DNA of 64,000 nt. Source: Eleginops maclovinus. Its lineage: Eukaryota > Chordata > Actinopteri > Perciformes > Eleginopidae. The stretch is from NCBI RefSeq assembly GCF_036324505.1, contig NC_086351.1:7248001-7312000 (forward strand), written 5' to 3'. Each line of letters begins with the position of its first letter. Position 1 is the first letter of the stretch. Positions 1 to 13,700 of this stretch are shown piece by piece. A program made the position numbers and the translations under genes. Below the pieces are notes generated by a model. That model worked only from the letters and a program-made list of their open reading frames with translations, was not told the DNA's origin and ran no database searches.

Positions 1-241
1 ACCAATGCGACACGTTCATTACGGCCATGGACCGATAAACACTCAGTAATGTACGCACACCAACCGGCATTTGCGTGTTTAACACCTTGTTTAACACTGG
101 CGTTACCGCCGCTTAACTTAAATAATGAAGAACTGCTTTTAATTACGACTTGGCCGAGATCTTAACGTGCTGTTCATGCGTTTCCCATGAATAGCCTACT
201 ACTATAACTCGGAGCGGAGCAGGATATAATGCGCATGTGCG

Positions 242-258
242 ACGTTGCTAGGCAACGT
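242..258. promoter_or_regulatory. RFX-type X-box palindrome
   Basis: The core GTTGCTAGGCAAC at 244-256 fits the RFX consensus (two half sites GTTGC and GCAAC around a short spacer). The palindromic arms extend to ACGTTGC and GCAACGT. RFX sites of this quality usually lie just upstream of ciliary genes or, in another context, of MHC class II genes. No first exon was identified next to it, so the target gene probably lies left of the window. The binding call rests on sequence match only. Confidence 0.5.
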
Positions 259-269
259 GTACAAATGCT

Positions 270-319
270 GGGGGGGGGGGGGGGATGCCCCCAGACCCCC
301 CAGACCCCCCAGACCCCCC
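270..319. repeat. poly-G run plus CAGACCCCC short tandem repeat
   Basis: A 15-base G run at 270-284 is followed at once by about three and a half copies of a nine-base CAGACCCCC unit. The G-rich strand then switches to C-rich, so quadruplex-prone DNA lies on both strands within 50 bases. The ORFs crossing it are repeat artefacts. Confidence 0.8.
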
Positions 320-401
320 TACAACGGTTTAGTTTGTCACCTTTTTCAGCCCTTCTGAGTTTGCAGGTATGTACACAAATAACTAAGATTAGGGAGGTGT
401 A

Positions 402-432
<31 letters not shown>

Positions 433-861
433 AAGCGCCTACCCCCAGCACCTTTCATTGTGTGTAGTCATGCTGCTTAATTGTTATGCAGATTAAACAT
501 TGTTTTATTGAAATATTAGGTTTCTTTGTGATTTAAGCAAAATGTTGACCTACTGTAACTGGCATCCACTGAAGCATCAATGCCAGTTACATGCATCCAC
601 ACAGTCCATGCCTCACTAGTCAAGGCGCTTTACCAACTTTAGGATGACAGTGGTGCCTTCCGTGCTCATACATTTCTAACCCACCATTCACACACAATAC
701 TTTGAAGGTCTTTGGGCGCATGCGTATATACAGATATATAAAATATATGCATAGTTTAATCTGTATGTATAAAAAAATACTGAAGATTAGGTTGATATGT
801 TGAAATTGTGTGATCGTTAGTCTGATAATGGCATTATTAAGTGAAGAGTACATGATGACTT

Positions 862-1025
862 GTTCAGGACTCGAAGAAGCTTGGGACTTGGACTTGGACT
901 CGACTTGGCTTTGGTGTTACTTGGACTTGGACTCGACTTGCCCTTCTCTGTCTTTACTTGGGACTTGACTTGGACTTGACTGCTGAGACTTGGGACTTAC
1001 TTGGGACTTGCCAAACAGTGACTTG
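862..1025. repeat. degenerate GACTTGGACTTG minisatellite
   Basis: Irregular copies of GACTTGG, GACTCGACTTG and GGGACTTG follow one another for about 160 bases. This looks like a degenerate simple or minisatellite repeat of the kind common in teleost non-coding DNA. No coding signal was seen. Confidence 0.6.
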
Positions 1026-3220
1026 GTCCCACCTCTGAAAATTACCAAGCAAACTTAAAGTTGAAAGGGATAATTATAAAAACAGTGTTATAGGACGTAG
1101 TCTGGGGTTTCACAGGATTATCCGATATTGCTATGTCCGGAGGTAATGGTGTCACCAAATCCATTTGGTTTATTGTTGCAAACGTCCTTTCACACCCTGA
1201 GCTGTTTTCTCTCCTGCAGGAATCTCACAATAGCACCACTGGTGACTGCTTCATCAGGTGTGTCTGATGTGGGTGTGGTATGAATATTCTGCTGACAGTG
1301 TTCAGCTTTAACTAATGCAATATCAGCCGACACACAAACAAATCTGTTCCTTGCTTTTTGGAAAATCTCTGGTGGGCTGAGTTGACAAAATATGAAAAAT
1401 AGCCTCATTTTATGTTGGATAAGAAAAATACTATTTATGTATAATGTGGTTTAAAAATATTCATACATTCATGACATAATTTGACATAATTTGCACTATA
1501 CATATTGTTGTATATTGTATACTGTACCTACGTAGTTACTGTAACTATTTCACTATTTCATATTTGCAAAGCTGCTCTTATTGTTGATACATTTAGTTTA
1601 TACTTAGTTTATACTTAGTTTATACTTAGTTATTTTAGTTTATATTTAGTAATATTTGATGTATATTTAGTGTGTATTTAGTAGTTTAGTTATATTGAGT
1701 GTATATTTCTCCTTTCTTCTTTGTATTGAACTGTTGCACCTCAATTTCCCTCGGGATAAATAAAGCTTCTTGAATCTTGAATCTTGAATCTAATGATATC
1801 AACATGAATAACTAAGTAAGGAGATGATATATTATTAATTTCTTTTTTTAATTACATTGACAATTTAGCTCCAACAAACATGTTGTATTTAAAGGGCAAC
1901 TCCACTGATTTCAAACATAAAGGTTGATTAAATTGGATGAAGTACTCCCTAATTGTTCCAGCATTTTTTCGAACTTGACCAATAGTGACTAAAAGAGATG
2001 ATCTAAACCTCGGCTGAGTTTATTCTGGTTTGTTCAACTTTACTGAAGTGCAACACTAAATCTCTGGAGTGCCTGCTCAAGATGAAATTGAAGCAGGTGT
2101 CTCTCCTCAGATTACAGTGGAGAAGCAGTACGTCACGTAAATGTACCTTAGAGGTTTGGAGCAGCACTATAAACTGTAATAAGGTCCATGGTATCAGAAG
2201 CCTTGCGGTTTGTCAATGATTCAATAGATGTGAACTTGAGGGTAGCAGTCTGTGGTTAATAAAGCATTGCAAGTCCCTCACACTGTTACAATGTCCCCAG
2301 AGAGAAAAACCATAAAACACAAATACTATTACACTGACAAAACTGCTTATATCTGACATGTCTGTTACCTCCCTCTTACTAAGTGTATAACATTTAACTT
2401 AAATGCTCTAATAATGAGGGGGCTTAGGTATTAGTGCTTATATGAAGGTAGTAAAAATGTTTACATACAGTACTCTGAATTGTGGTTTCTATTTAGGGCG
2501 AAGCTGAAATAAAGCCTGTCTCTGCTAGTGATCAAACTGTCAGACCTGGATGTTTTATTGCAGTAATTTTTCACTGCATTTATCTCATTTCTAACCTGTC
2601 TGATCCAGGAAAAGCAATGCTTTTTTTAAGAACATAATTTTTAACTAATTAAGGAGCATCATTACAGATCATGAAACAGGATATTGTCTTTGCAACTGAT
2701 CATTTTAAATATTGGAGGTGATATAAGCCGTAGTTCTGTGCCATAAAGGGCAAATACACTGTCCTGTTGGATCTCTTCATGCATTCCTAACACTAGCATT
2801 GAAAGTGTTTCACCCTTCTTTTCCCCAGTCTTGTTTCTTTATTTGTATCCTTTTAAAAATGAGAGTTGTGGGGATTGACTAAATCTAGCTTTACTTTCTT
2901 AAAAACTGCAACATTTATTAGGCTGGCCTGTCTCTTCTGTAGGCTTGAGTAGTTATGTGTAATATAGTCAGCCTTAGTGTAATCATAGAAAGTTTATTAT
3001 TGGCAGCAAACTTCCTTTGGTGAGGAAACAGGATAAACAAAAAGCAGAAGCAGCACACACCCTTCTGTCTAATGTGGTCATCCCCAATGAACACTTGTGT
3101 TCATATGAAACCATTAAGAAAACCGTCTGTCTGTTAAAAACATGTAAATTGATACTTTGACGCAATATGTTCCAAAATGACTTCCCCTGTGCCACATCCA
3201 TGCCACAACTTACTTACAGT
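1026..3220. other. non-coding stretch, no gene recognised
   Basis: Apart from the LINE-like tail at 1590-1795, I see only short ORFs without splice support or recognisable protein similarity. The sequence is AT-rich and intergenic in character. Confidence 0.5.
1590..1795 (+). repeat. LINE-like 3' tail, copy 1
   Basis: A TTTAGTTTATA-rich stretch leads into TTGCACCTCAATTTCCCTCG, then GGGATAAATAAAG, and ends in three tandem CTTGAAT repeats. This layout (unique 3' end, AATAAA-like motif, terminal short tandem repeat) is typical of fish non-LTR retrotransposon or SINE 3' ends. A second copy lies at 16600-16725. The 5' parts are missing or unrecognisable. Confidence 0.6.
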
Positions 3221-3221
3221 G

Positions 3222-4282
3222 TATGGTAAAGTGGAGATGATCAGCACCCTCCTTGGAATCTGTAACCATCCTTTAGTGTCAGAAACATTGGGGTGTTGAT
3301 CAACAGCGGGACCGACGTATGGTGTGAGAAGATGGCCAACATGGAGAAAGACCAAATTGACTGAAGCAGAGGATCATGGGTGTCCTGAAAACAAAACCGT
3401 GGCATTTTATATCATTCAAGTTAAACTACTTGGCTTGAATGATTGGCATTCTTACCTGTTAAGTAACTTGTAGGGAAATCTTGTTTAGGGTCCAAGTGAT
3501 ACAGGTCAGGAGTTTTCACATCGTCATATGATCTGCTGCTTCTTATGTTGTACACACAGAGCAGTATTAAGTACCATCTAAAATATAAGAATGCCTGTAA
3601 TGATTCATGTCAAATCACATGTATAGGCAACTACAATCTGAGAGGACAAACTATAAACATATGGTACAGGGAGAGGTTAAAACATTAATCAAATAGAAAG
3701 TCAATAACGTCGGAATGAATCCCATCTTTGTAACATTTAAAAATCAAATGAATGCAGATATGTTGTCAGAGAATCGTTGATCAACCTCCTTAATTGAATT
3801 AGTTATTACTCATTGTGATAGACCTTCTACATCTTTTACATAGGCAGTCAACTATTTTTGTCATGTTTCTCAAACAGAGAGCAAAGAAATCCTCAAGTCA
3901 GACTAAACTTACGGTAATATCATTTAAAATAAAATGTGCAGAATTCCCTTAGTCCAAGGAATGTACCTGTAATTTAAATGTCTACTAAAATACTGTGTAT
4001 TTCAACATGCCGCAGCAATGATCAACTGATAGAACCGTACCAATATCAAACACACACACACATCTACCGTGCTATTAAATTACACACTTACGTGATGGTG
4101 TCATCTAGTGGTACAAATCTGCAAGTGAAATAATGGCTGGCAATAAAGACCTTTATTGTAAAATTAGGTTTCATCACATCACGATAAACATTTGGGTTTT
4201 CAGAGAGGATTACTGGTTGGCTGTACAACATACTGCAGGTTAAAACTGAAATCTTGTGTAGAAAAAATAAAACCAAACACAA
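3222..4282 (-). CDS. possible small spliced ORF or lncRNA downstream of lsr
   Basis: A chain of good splice sites lies on the minus strand: donor at about 4089 (ATCAC/gtaagt), acceptor before 3580 (atattttag), donor at about 3458 (AACAG/gtaaga), acceptor at about 3391 (gttttcag) and another donor at about 3221 (gtaagta). Reading from an ATG near 4235, the spliced frame stays open for about 90 residues. It includes a hydrophobic WYLILLCVYN segment and stops just after the third acceptor (TGHP then stop). No family was recognised. A splice donor follows the stop by more than 50 bases, so the transcript would be a predicted NMD target or simply non-coding. It overlaps the likely lsr 3' UTR. Confidence 0.22.
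4141..4158. terminator. back-to-back poly(A) signals (lsr 3' end on minus)
   Basis: CAATAAAG on the plus strand is followed two bases later by CTTTATTG, so an AATAAA hexamer is present on both strands inside an 18-base near-palindrome. On the minus strand it lies about 640 bases past the lsr stop and is the best candidate for its polyadenylation signal. Whether a plus-strand transcript also ends here is unknown. Confidence 0.45.
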
Positions 4283-4791
4283 ATTCTTACCAAGACAGTT
4301 TTGTTCAACAGATGTCTAAATACATTGAGCACACAAACACAACTAAAAGCAAAAATAAAATGAATTCCTTTAAATTTACATTATTTTTCTTATAAAAACA
4401 ATTCATGTATCACAAGTAAAAAGCCACACATCTAAATCAGTACACAACAAAGGAAAAACATTAAAAGTTGGAACCGAACATGTTTACTTGTCAAGATGTA
4501 AACACATTTACAGAGAATTGTTTATCAACTTGACTTTCACACCTACAAGTTAAATTCTGTACAGTCTAAGGCACTTGTGGCAGCCACAATGTTTAATACA
4601 TAAAAAGGCACATTTCATCCGTGCACCTCTTTCCTAAGAAGTATACATATACATTCAGCATTTTAGTTTAGTGTAAATTATGCGATATACAAATCAGCAC
4701 AGTAAATTAGCAGTGTAAGTAATATATACAGTCTTAGAAATCCACTGGTCCAGAGCTGTGTTATCAGACAGGTTGCTCCTTAATGTTGGTT

Positions 4792-7700
4792 TTACACCAC
4801 AAGGCTCTCCCGACTCACAGCTCCATTCTGCAACACAAGAAAAGGCTCATTTAAAAAAGGAAAAACAAATATATATCAACATTTGAGTAGACTTCAAGTA
4901 TAAGGCTGGTGATTTTATAGATTAGATAGGAATGAGCTTTATAGAGCTTTGGCTAGACAGGTATTACTTGCGGTTAAATGTTTTTGTGGGATTTCTTGAT
5001 AAGGAAAAATTAAATATGAACTGACTAAATCGTTAAACCTGTAGGTTAGAAAATGTCCTTGTTACAGATGTATGCCTCCTACCTAAAGGAAGACGTAAAA
5101 CATTTTGAAGTCCATCTTTAAACTCTAGTCAAGTGCCCATTTATAAATGTAAACAGGTTTTGCTTGTTATGTTTACTCCTGCTGATGCTCTTTCATGTCA
5201 GTGACGGGGAAAAGTCCAAAACCTTCCTTAGATGCACAACTCTATTCCAAAAGTTAACATGAGGCTTAAGCTTACCCAAGTTATTCAAATCAAGTAGATA
5301 TCTTCAAAAGATACGGTTGTTTTACTACAAATTTAAACAAAAAATGTGTCACTGTCCATCCACTGCTGCTCATAATCGCAAATATGATCAAAAAAGAATA
5401 ATATAAGCAACCAAAACTGGTTTCAATGGTCAGTGTGTGTTTGATGTTATATCTGGTCTGGAAATAAACTTGTGAAACTATCCTCTGAGTCACTGGACAA
5501 AAAAAAAGCACTGATGTTCAGAGTTGTGCTGTGACTCACCTTGCGGAGGTTGCTTTTCTTTGAGGATGACATGCTTTCATCGTCACTGTATGGTGGCAGT
5601 GGAGGAGGTGGGTAATCATCACGGCGACCGTGGGGTCCGGAGGGCGGGATCTGAGGAAGTGGTGGGGGCCCTCGTGGTGCTCTCCCCCTATCGGAGCGGT
5701 CGCTCGCGCTGTCCAGTCGCTCCCGGCTGCGCGCCCTCTGCTGCTCGCCCATCTTCTTCCTCTCCAAGGCTTCTCGCAGGAAGTTGTCATCATAGTCCTC
5801 TCGCCTCCCCCTGGCGTCTCCCTCAGGGCGGCGATCTCTCTCCAGGGCCATGAGGTCGTCACGGCTGCGACTGCGTCTCCCTGGGAGGCCACCATAACCC
5901 CTTCCCTCTCCTCTCCCACGGTCTTCAGGAGAGTAGTCACGGCGCCGGCGGTCGTCAAAGTCGCGGGTGTTGCCACTTCGGGCACTGCTGCTCCAGCCAT
6001 CGTCCGAGCTAAAGAGACAGGAAAAGGCAGACATTGAGAGGAAGGAGAAACCTACACCATCTGTCATTAGATTTAATGCTAAATATTGGTTAAACCTCAG
6101 TGTTGTGTTCTCAGTTTCAGCTTAAACTGTGGCGTAGGTGTAGCTTCAACTACCTGTACTGCACCTAGAAACTAGTGACCACTCCAATTTGTTCTTAAAT
6201 CTTAATCTCTACATGTATGGCAGCCATTCCAGTGTTGAATTCCAACACGGTGAAAAATTGTCAGTAGTTTATAGAATACAACAAAATAAAATAAAAATTC
6301 ATTTAACTCAAAGACATACCTATAAATAATAAATAAGAGAACATGATCATGGTGAAGTGGTCTCTTAACTTTTTTCGTGGCTGTAAGGTAATTAAATGTG
6401 ACTTGATAAGAGGGGCGAATGAGTTTTAAGATCGTTTGAATATTTGCAAGTTTTTATTCAACAATTAAATTCTCTAAGGAAGATGCATTTAAAATGAGCA
6501 TAGAAAAATGTAAATGGTTCATAACAGCATTTACATGTGGTGTTGTTATGCACCATTCTCCAAGTGTGTCAGGTACATTGGACTGTACTCATCTAGGAAA
6601 ATATATGAATATACAGTTTGGAAAGTTCAGCTGTAATGGAAACTGGAACATAAGAAAGGTTATCTGCAGAAATCAGTAAATATAGCCTAATGCATTTAGA
6701 GTCAATACATTATATATGTGGTTTTAATACCAGTAAGATTGGACGTTAACTATCCAGGATCAAACAAGCTAACAACAACGAGGAACATTACTTCAATAAT
6801 TGCACATTAATAATGATATCCAGTTAAATGTTAATGAGCACCACGATGTTTTAACCTGTGTATATTTTACTTTGCAAGCAGCCATCTATATAGCTGACTG
6901 TGATGACCCCAGAGATCTGTTGCCTTGGTGCTGTTTATCTGGGAGAGTGTTTGTGCAGTTTCTTGGCTGGGAGCAGCGGAGGGGCACTTTTATCAAGTGG
7001 ATGCATCCGCACCGAGTTCCTGAGATATTGAACTCATCCTGCGCACACTCCAGGGAGCAGGCCTCAACAAGAGACTGTGTCTTTGACCTCACACCACTGC
7101 TTTACACAGAATAATACACTGATGATTCTGACTTTAAAACCTCATTGTACCTTTAATCTCTAAATTAATTCTCTCATTGCTGTGCTTGGTGTAAATTGTC
7201 CACCTTTTTTGCTGCCCAGGAGCCGGTCCTAAAACTAATACTAAATAACTACATAACATGGCGGAGATTCATTTGCTATTATTTGATTTTATTATACTGT
7301 GTGTTTTTCTATTTATAAAACATTGCAAGGTATAAGAGCAACCATTTCATAAGATCATATAATTGCTGGGAGCTGTTTCCAAAGTTCCAAATAACAAGCA
7401 ATGGATAAGCTGTACGCCAAGCTTTATTTACATGTATGACAACATCTGGCATGCTATCATTGGAGACGCTATAGCCCAACAGATCCTGGAGAAAAGAGTA
7501 TAGAGTATAGAAATTTAAGAATTGGGACCAAGTTACGAACAAAAATTCGTATTCGTATCAATATACTTAAAAAAGGGACATCTTGTAATTGTAAAACATG
7601 AAAACACACTTAGCAATCATTTTTCCTGATCCAGCCTGGATCCAAAACAAGACAGGGAGTTTAAACAAGTGTTCACAAGCCAGTGCCTTTAACAAAAAAC

Positions 7701-10700
7701 AAAAGCTAACAAAAGGAGGCTGTCCCTGTTTGTTATTCCGGACTCTCAATAGTTATCTTACCTTTAGAGAAAGAGAGACACACTTCAATCTGTTCCCCTC
7801 CTATTATTGTATGTATTATCAGCTTTAACTAGCTTTACTAGTCAGATGGTGACAACATGACCACAAAACTATTCAAGTACATTCTAAATGATCATTCTGG
7901 TGAGAAAAGCATAGGGGTTTGCCTCTCCATTTCCTAAGTAAACGTGAACAGTCTTCAATTCTTGGAGTCAAAGCTCAGTGACCCAAACAAGACAACAAGC
8001 CCAGTGTCTGAGAATCAATCCAGGTAAATACAAAAACACCAGTCCCTTTTGAATGTTGGTCCTGATGCTAATAAGGAGATGTTGCTCAAGGAAACTCACC
8101 CTCTCCTGCCTCTGAACTCCTCTGGGCGCCGGGGCGGGGGGTCATCGCGGCCGTAGCGCCGTCCGATGTCGTCAAGGTTGTCCATGGAGCGCGCACGTAC
8201 GCGGTCCGCCATGTACCCTGCACCTTGACGCGAGTAGTTGTCACGGCGCTGGCCTTGCTGGGAAACACTGCTGATAGTGCTCATGGCTTCATCCCTGTCG
8301 TAGACCGTGGCCAGAGGTGGGGGCTGGGAGCGACCCCCGCGGTTTCGAGAGTCCAGGCCGTCGTGCAGGGAACTGACTTCGGTCATATTATCCACTTAAG
8401 GGGACAAATAGAAAATTAGTATAATGATGCTTCTAATTGAAGTATGTACATTTTTATTAGTTTTGCTTTTAAAATGCCATTTCATAATGTAATTCCGCCA
8501 CGCTATTTCCTAATGCTCCTAATGTCTTTTTAATTGTTAAGTATTTTAAATTGCCTTGTGTTGAAAGGTGCTCCATCAATAAACTTGTCTTGCCTAAGAA
8601 CAGAATACTATGGTGTTTTGGTGAAGGATAAGACAACTTGAGACATATTTGGACTAAACTCAGTCATATTAGTCATTGCACTAGACTGCATTTTAAACAT
8701 TAGTAAAATGACAGCATATGGTCGAATAGACGTCCTAATGATTGACAAATAGTCCTTTATGTTGGCGTTTATGGAATATATATTACAGGAAAGGGTAAAA
8801 GTAAAAAAAGACTTGCATTTTGTTGGTCATTATTTTTGCTGAAACATATCCTAAACTAGACACTGGCTAAGTGGCTGCCTCTTAACCCCTGACAGCTTTT
8901 ACCAGAAGTTGATTTATTTTTCACACAGTATTATGAGGGCACAGAGTAGCAAGAAGTGATCAGTCACTCACAGCGGTTGTAGTTTCCGGGTCTGGATGGG
9001 TCCATGTTGGCCAGCTCCCTTTCCATATAATAAATGGCACGTGTGGCATTACCATCGGGGTCTACCTGGATACGGTACCCACTGCGAGCTGGCGAGAAGA
9101 AGTCAGGGAAATCAGATCTGAGCATTGGCAACTTGATGCAAATACTATAAAGATAAATATAAATATAAATATAAATATATATATATATAAATATAAATAT
9201 AAATATATATATATATATTTTTATATATATTTCTGACTCAATTTTATGACAGTGTGTTTGACAGTGGGCAACTCATCTCACCAATTATACAAGTGAAACC
9301 ACAGTGGTGAAACATTGAAACTAATCTTTTTACCACAACAGTAGAGGTGTGGAAACATCAATAGGCAGGTTTTGTGGTGGAGGGCTAGAAAAGTTTTAGA
9401 AATGTTACTCACTGGGGTCTCCTTGGTCTTGGTCATGCAGCAGAGGCACCTGGGAGCCCTGTCCAACTGCAAAGACACAACACACACATTTAAGAAAACG
9501 TAACACATGCAGTCCAAGGCTTGCACACACATTTCATGTCAATATGAAACTGACATGTGTTGTCATGCTGACTCAATTCCCAGAGGGTTGAGTAAATAGA
9601 AATGACTAATTGACCGCTCTTAAATGAGAAGTGGAAAAGTTACCCGAGCTGGCTCCATCGTATTCACGACTGTAACCGTTATGGGGAGGGGGGTGCCCGG
9701 CTCCGTTGGGTAGAGGAAGCATGGGCATACCAGGCTGACCATATGCTGGCTGGGCATACATACTGGGAGCATAGAGCGTGGGAGCATACTGACTCATGGG
9801 AATTCCCCCTTTCTTCACTGCTTTTCCAGCCTCGTACACTGTGGAATATTAAGAGTACAGCTGGTTAGAGTGGAGTAAAACATGACTGCATGTTGCAACA
9901 GATACACGTTATAACTGCTGAAAGAAAATGCCATTTTAAGGGTCCACTTAAAGGGAAATACAACTAAATGTTTATTGTCACAAACATTTGATGAAAATAA
10001 TAATGTTTTATATGCATGTCCTTTAGTTTTTGTACAATTTAGCATGTTTAAAATGCCCCAAAGTAGAGATTAACGAGTCACATAAACCCCCGTAATCAGA
10101 ACATTCCCTTGTTTGAAATTAAAATCAAGATTGGTACAGTTTGATATTGTTAAACGTGATCAGAAAGCTAGAGCTTAACCTGATGGACACATGCGTATCT
10201 GCATATTACAGAAAGACATAGACAATTAAAACCTTTTGAGAAGTGCGCACATATTTAATTTCAAAAAGTACTTAAGTTTATATGCAGTAAAAGAAGGACA
10301 AGAGGTTCACTTTCGTTGGCTTTCCATTTGGTACTCACACGCTCGTGGGCAGCAGCAGCGTTCGGGGCAGCAGGGGCAGCTGATGTAGCAGCAGCAGGTG
10401 TGCGGACAGCACTGACACCAGCAGATCCCGATCAGGAGCAGCAGCAATAAGAATCCAAACACCACCAAAACAACCAGGAGCCAGTCTGTGTGGGGCAGCA
10501 GGGGTGCATTAGATACATTTATTTAAGACTGGATTTTCTTTCCTTTAAAGAGGACATATTATGCTCATTTCCAGGTTCATACGTGTATGTTGTGTCTCTA
10601 CTGGGACATGTTTACATGCTTTAATATTCAAAACGTGCTCTTTTTTTTTTCTCATACTCCGTGTGCATTGGTCAACTACTTTGAGACACCTCTTAGCCCA

Positions 10701-13700
10701 TCACTGGAGCACTAGCCAATAGAAGCGTTGTTTCGTAGTGATGTCACTATGTTATGGAAGTAGACAAGGAGCCTAAACAAGGTGTTTCAGACAGGGGGGT
10801 TGGGAGGGAACTTTGACATTTTAGCTCTTGCAGGCCATTCACATGCATAAAAACATACATATCACACTACAGCAAAGGGAAAACCCAAAAAGCATAATAG
10901 GACCTCTTTAACATGTAACATAAAGCCAGAAAATAAGAAAATGTTTTCAGAAATATTTGTCAACAGTATTTGTGAGGAAAGAACAAACACACGAGAATGA
11001 CAATAGGACTGTTGAACTTTTGCCTTTGAACAGAAAAAAAAAGTTATTTTTGTTGAAGCGTCAAACAGGAAGTAAAGCTGTTGGTGTTGGTGTAATGATA
11101 GGATGTGTTGCTTCTTGTTTGTAAGTACAAACACTTTTCCAGATTCCATGGATGTTATTGAGTGTTCAGATCAACAAAGCATGCTGTGTTGGCTGCTGTG
11201 GTAATTTTTTTAAGGTTTTGTAAAACCGGTAAAGCCGGTTTTTCGTCGCACCCAGCACTCACTCTGCATGTCAGTTCAGGCAGCACATGCCACTTAGCAA
11301 AGACACACAAACAGCAATGGGTAGGGGAGAAAAAACTCAAAGGGATCAGCTAAAATGGAAAACATTTTAGTTGGACGGTAAAATATTATTTGGCCGTCTC
11401 CACTGATAAGGAAATCACGGGAGCCTAGCCACATCAAAGAGAGAGAGAAACAAAAGTGGATAAGGGGGGAGTCTAAGGGAGAGAAAGATTGTGTGTAAGC
11501 CAAGTATCGTAAGCAGAACAGTGAAGTTTGCCGAAACACATTATGACATTATTCTATATTCACCCACAACATGATGTGCATGTAAGGGACTGTGGTTAGA
11601 TGAGTCATACTTTGTAGGTTATTGCGCAATTGGATTATGACCTTTGGCCAGAAACCGTTCTGTATGTCTAAGGCCTTAATTGCTCAAATTCAAACTCTCA
11701 ACCCGAGTGCCTTCAAGCTATGCAGCCAGGTTGTTGTGTTATAAATGTTTCCAAAATGTTTCCTCTACAGCTAGTGCAAATCCTCTGTCATACACCTCTA
11801 CTACTACTAAAACAACACTGAGCTACAGCAAGGGATTGTACTACCTTCCATAACCAGCAAGTCAATACCAGGCAGCAGGTCAGTAGTATTTGACTTTCTC
11901 TCTGTGAAAGAAAGATAAAGCCACAATTACTTTAAAGTGGTCTTGGTCTGCTTTTTACTGCCTAGAATGAATGACTCTTAAGACTCTTCCTGCTGGTGGC
12001 AAAATCCCTCTCTTTAGAAGGTACATCGGTACCCATACAACTTTATTTTAAACTCTTAATAATGTAAAAACCTTTTAGTATAATCTCATGTGTGTGCTTG
12101 GGGGGAGGAAAGTAAAGATAAGGGGAAGAATAGAGAGGGAGCAAAAAGGTGGGTCTATGTGTGACCACATGAGCTTACGCATGCAACTTACCAAGAACAA
12201 TTAGCTCTGTGTAGTCTTCCCCGTTTCCTGAAAGGTCCTGGGAGGAGACCACAGAACAGACGTAGACACCGCTGTCGCCCCATGCCGTCTGTGCAATATT
12301 CAGGTCTGCATCTGTGAGAAAACAAAAATAGACCCACAGGTTCGATTTTTAGTCCTAGAGAGGCTATAGTATTATTCTTTGCTATTAGTACAATCATAGA
12401 ATAGTGGGTTCCTAAAAACCCTTGTTCAATTGCACTTTTTTGTAGTCATTTAGAAGATGAACATACACATAAAAAATACTCACGCCCATAGGTTTGTCTC
12501 ATCTCGCCTTTGTTTTGATAAATTGAACAAGAATAACCAATGCACACATCCAAATAATTTGTCTTTTGAATAAGGTACTTTCCTAACTGTTTAACTGTTT
12601 TTCCACACCAATATATACGAGAGAAGTTTTGGTTCATTCTTAAAACTAAAGGTCAAGCAGATTTCAAGTGAAACTATGCTGATCCACATGTTTGTATGTA
12701 TATACATTCATAATGCAGACAAACTATTCTGCAGCATTGCACTGTATTGTGGTTGCATGTGTGTGTGTGTCTGACCACATCTGAAAACAGGCTGTGTGAA
12801 ATACAGACAAAAGTGTTTCAGTTGTAAGTTTCCTCATGACTGGGAGTGATGCACTATACAATGCACAGCGGCTGTCCACAGTTTCCAAGTAGCCCGAAAT
12901 GAACTCATTCTTTACCAAGAAGCAGTACTGGGAGTTCCCTACCAACATGTGATGATACAGTACATAAATAAGTTTGTAGTAGTAAGCATTAATGCAGATT
13001 TGTTACAACTTACAGTTTCTAAGAAAGGCCTGTCGTACATTTTCATTTTATTCTGTCCTCAGAAAATCGGCTACATCAATGTGCTGTGAACTTTGAACTA
13101 TGGGAAAGTAGAGTATCCAAAACAGTCTGCCAGTTTTCTGGCTCATCGTTTATCTGTGGTTTCAGCACAGTGCAGTTATACAGCAGTGGCAGGCCTCCTG
13201 CTATCTCCCGCTCAGACAAACATGCTCCGTCCAATCAGATCACGGCTTATTTGTAAACAGCCTCTCACAGCCTAGGTGTGTCCTGTCTACCCTAGTTCAC
13301 CCTTGACTGGTTATATTTGCGTCCTTTTTTTTAGCAAAAATGTATCACTTTCTGAGAGTATGATTACCGGTACTACTGAAATGTGTAAATGCCATGCTAT
13401 GCACCAGGTCATCGTCTGAGTGATGGTGTGAACCTGCATTTGATCTTATATCTAAGAGAGATCACGCTTTTTTCACAAAGATCTTTAAAATAAGCTCTTG
13501 TTAGAGATCAGGTTGGCAAGTTGACTGATTACTGTCAAATCTATTAACCTTACCTGTACTCACAGAACAGGAAACCATGTTTTGTATGTCTCTGGTGTAT
13601 TATTGTGCAGCTGTTATACACATTTGATCTTCTTTTATTAGTATTGATGCCATTTTTAACTTCCTGTAAAGCATTTGCAGATAAGCATTTGAAAAAGTGC

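Noticed and set aside
5524..6037. Long plus-strand ORFs (109 and 135 aa) and a second minus frame
   Set aside because: They are shadows of the large GC-rich lsr exon; only the frame joined in phase to the other exons encodes LSR motifs.
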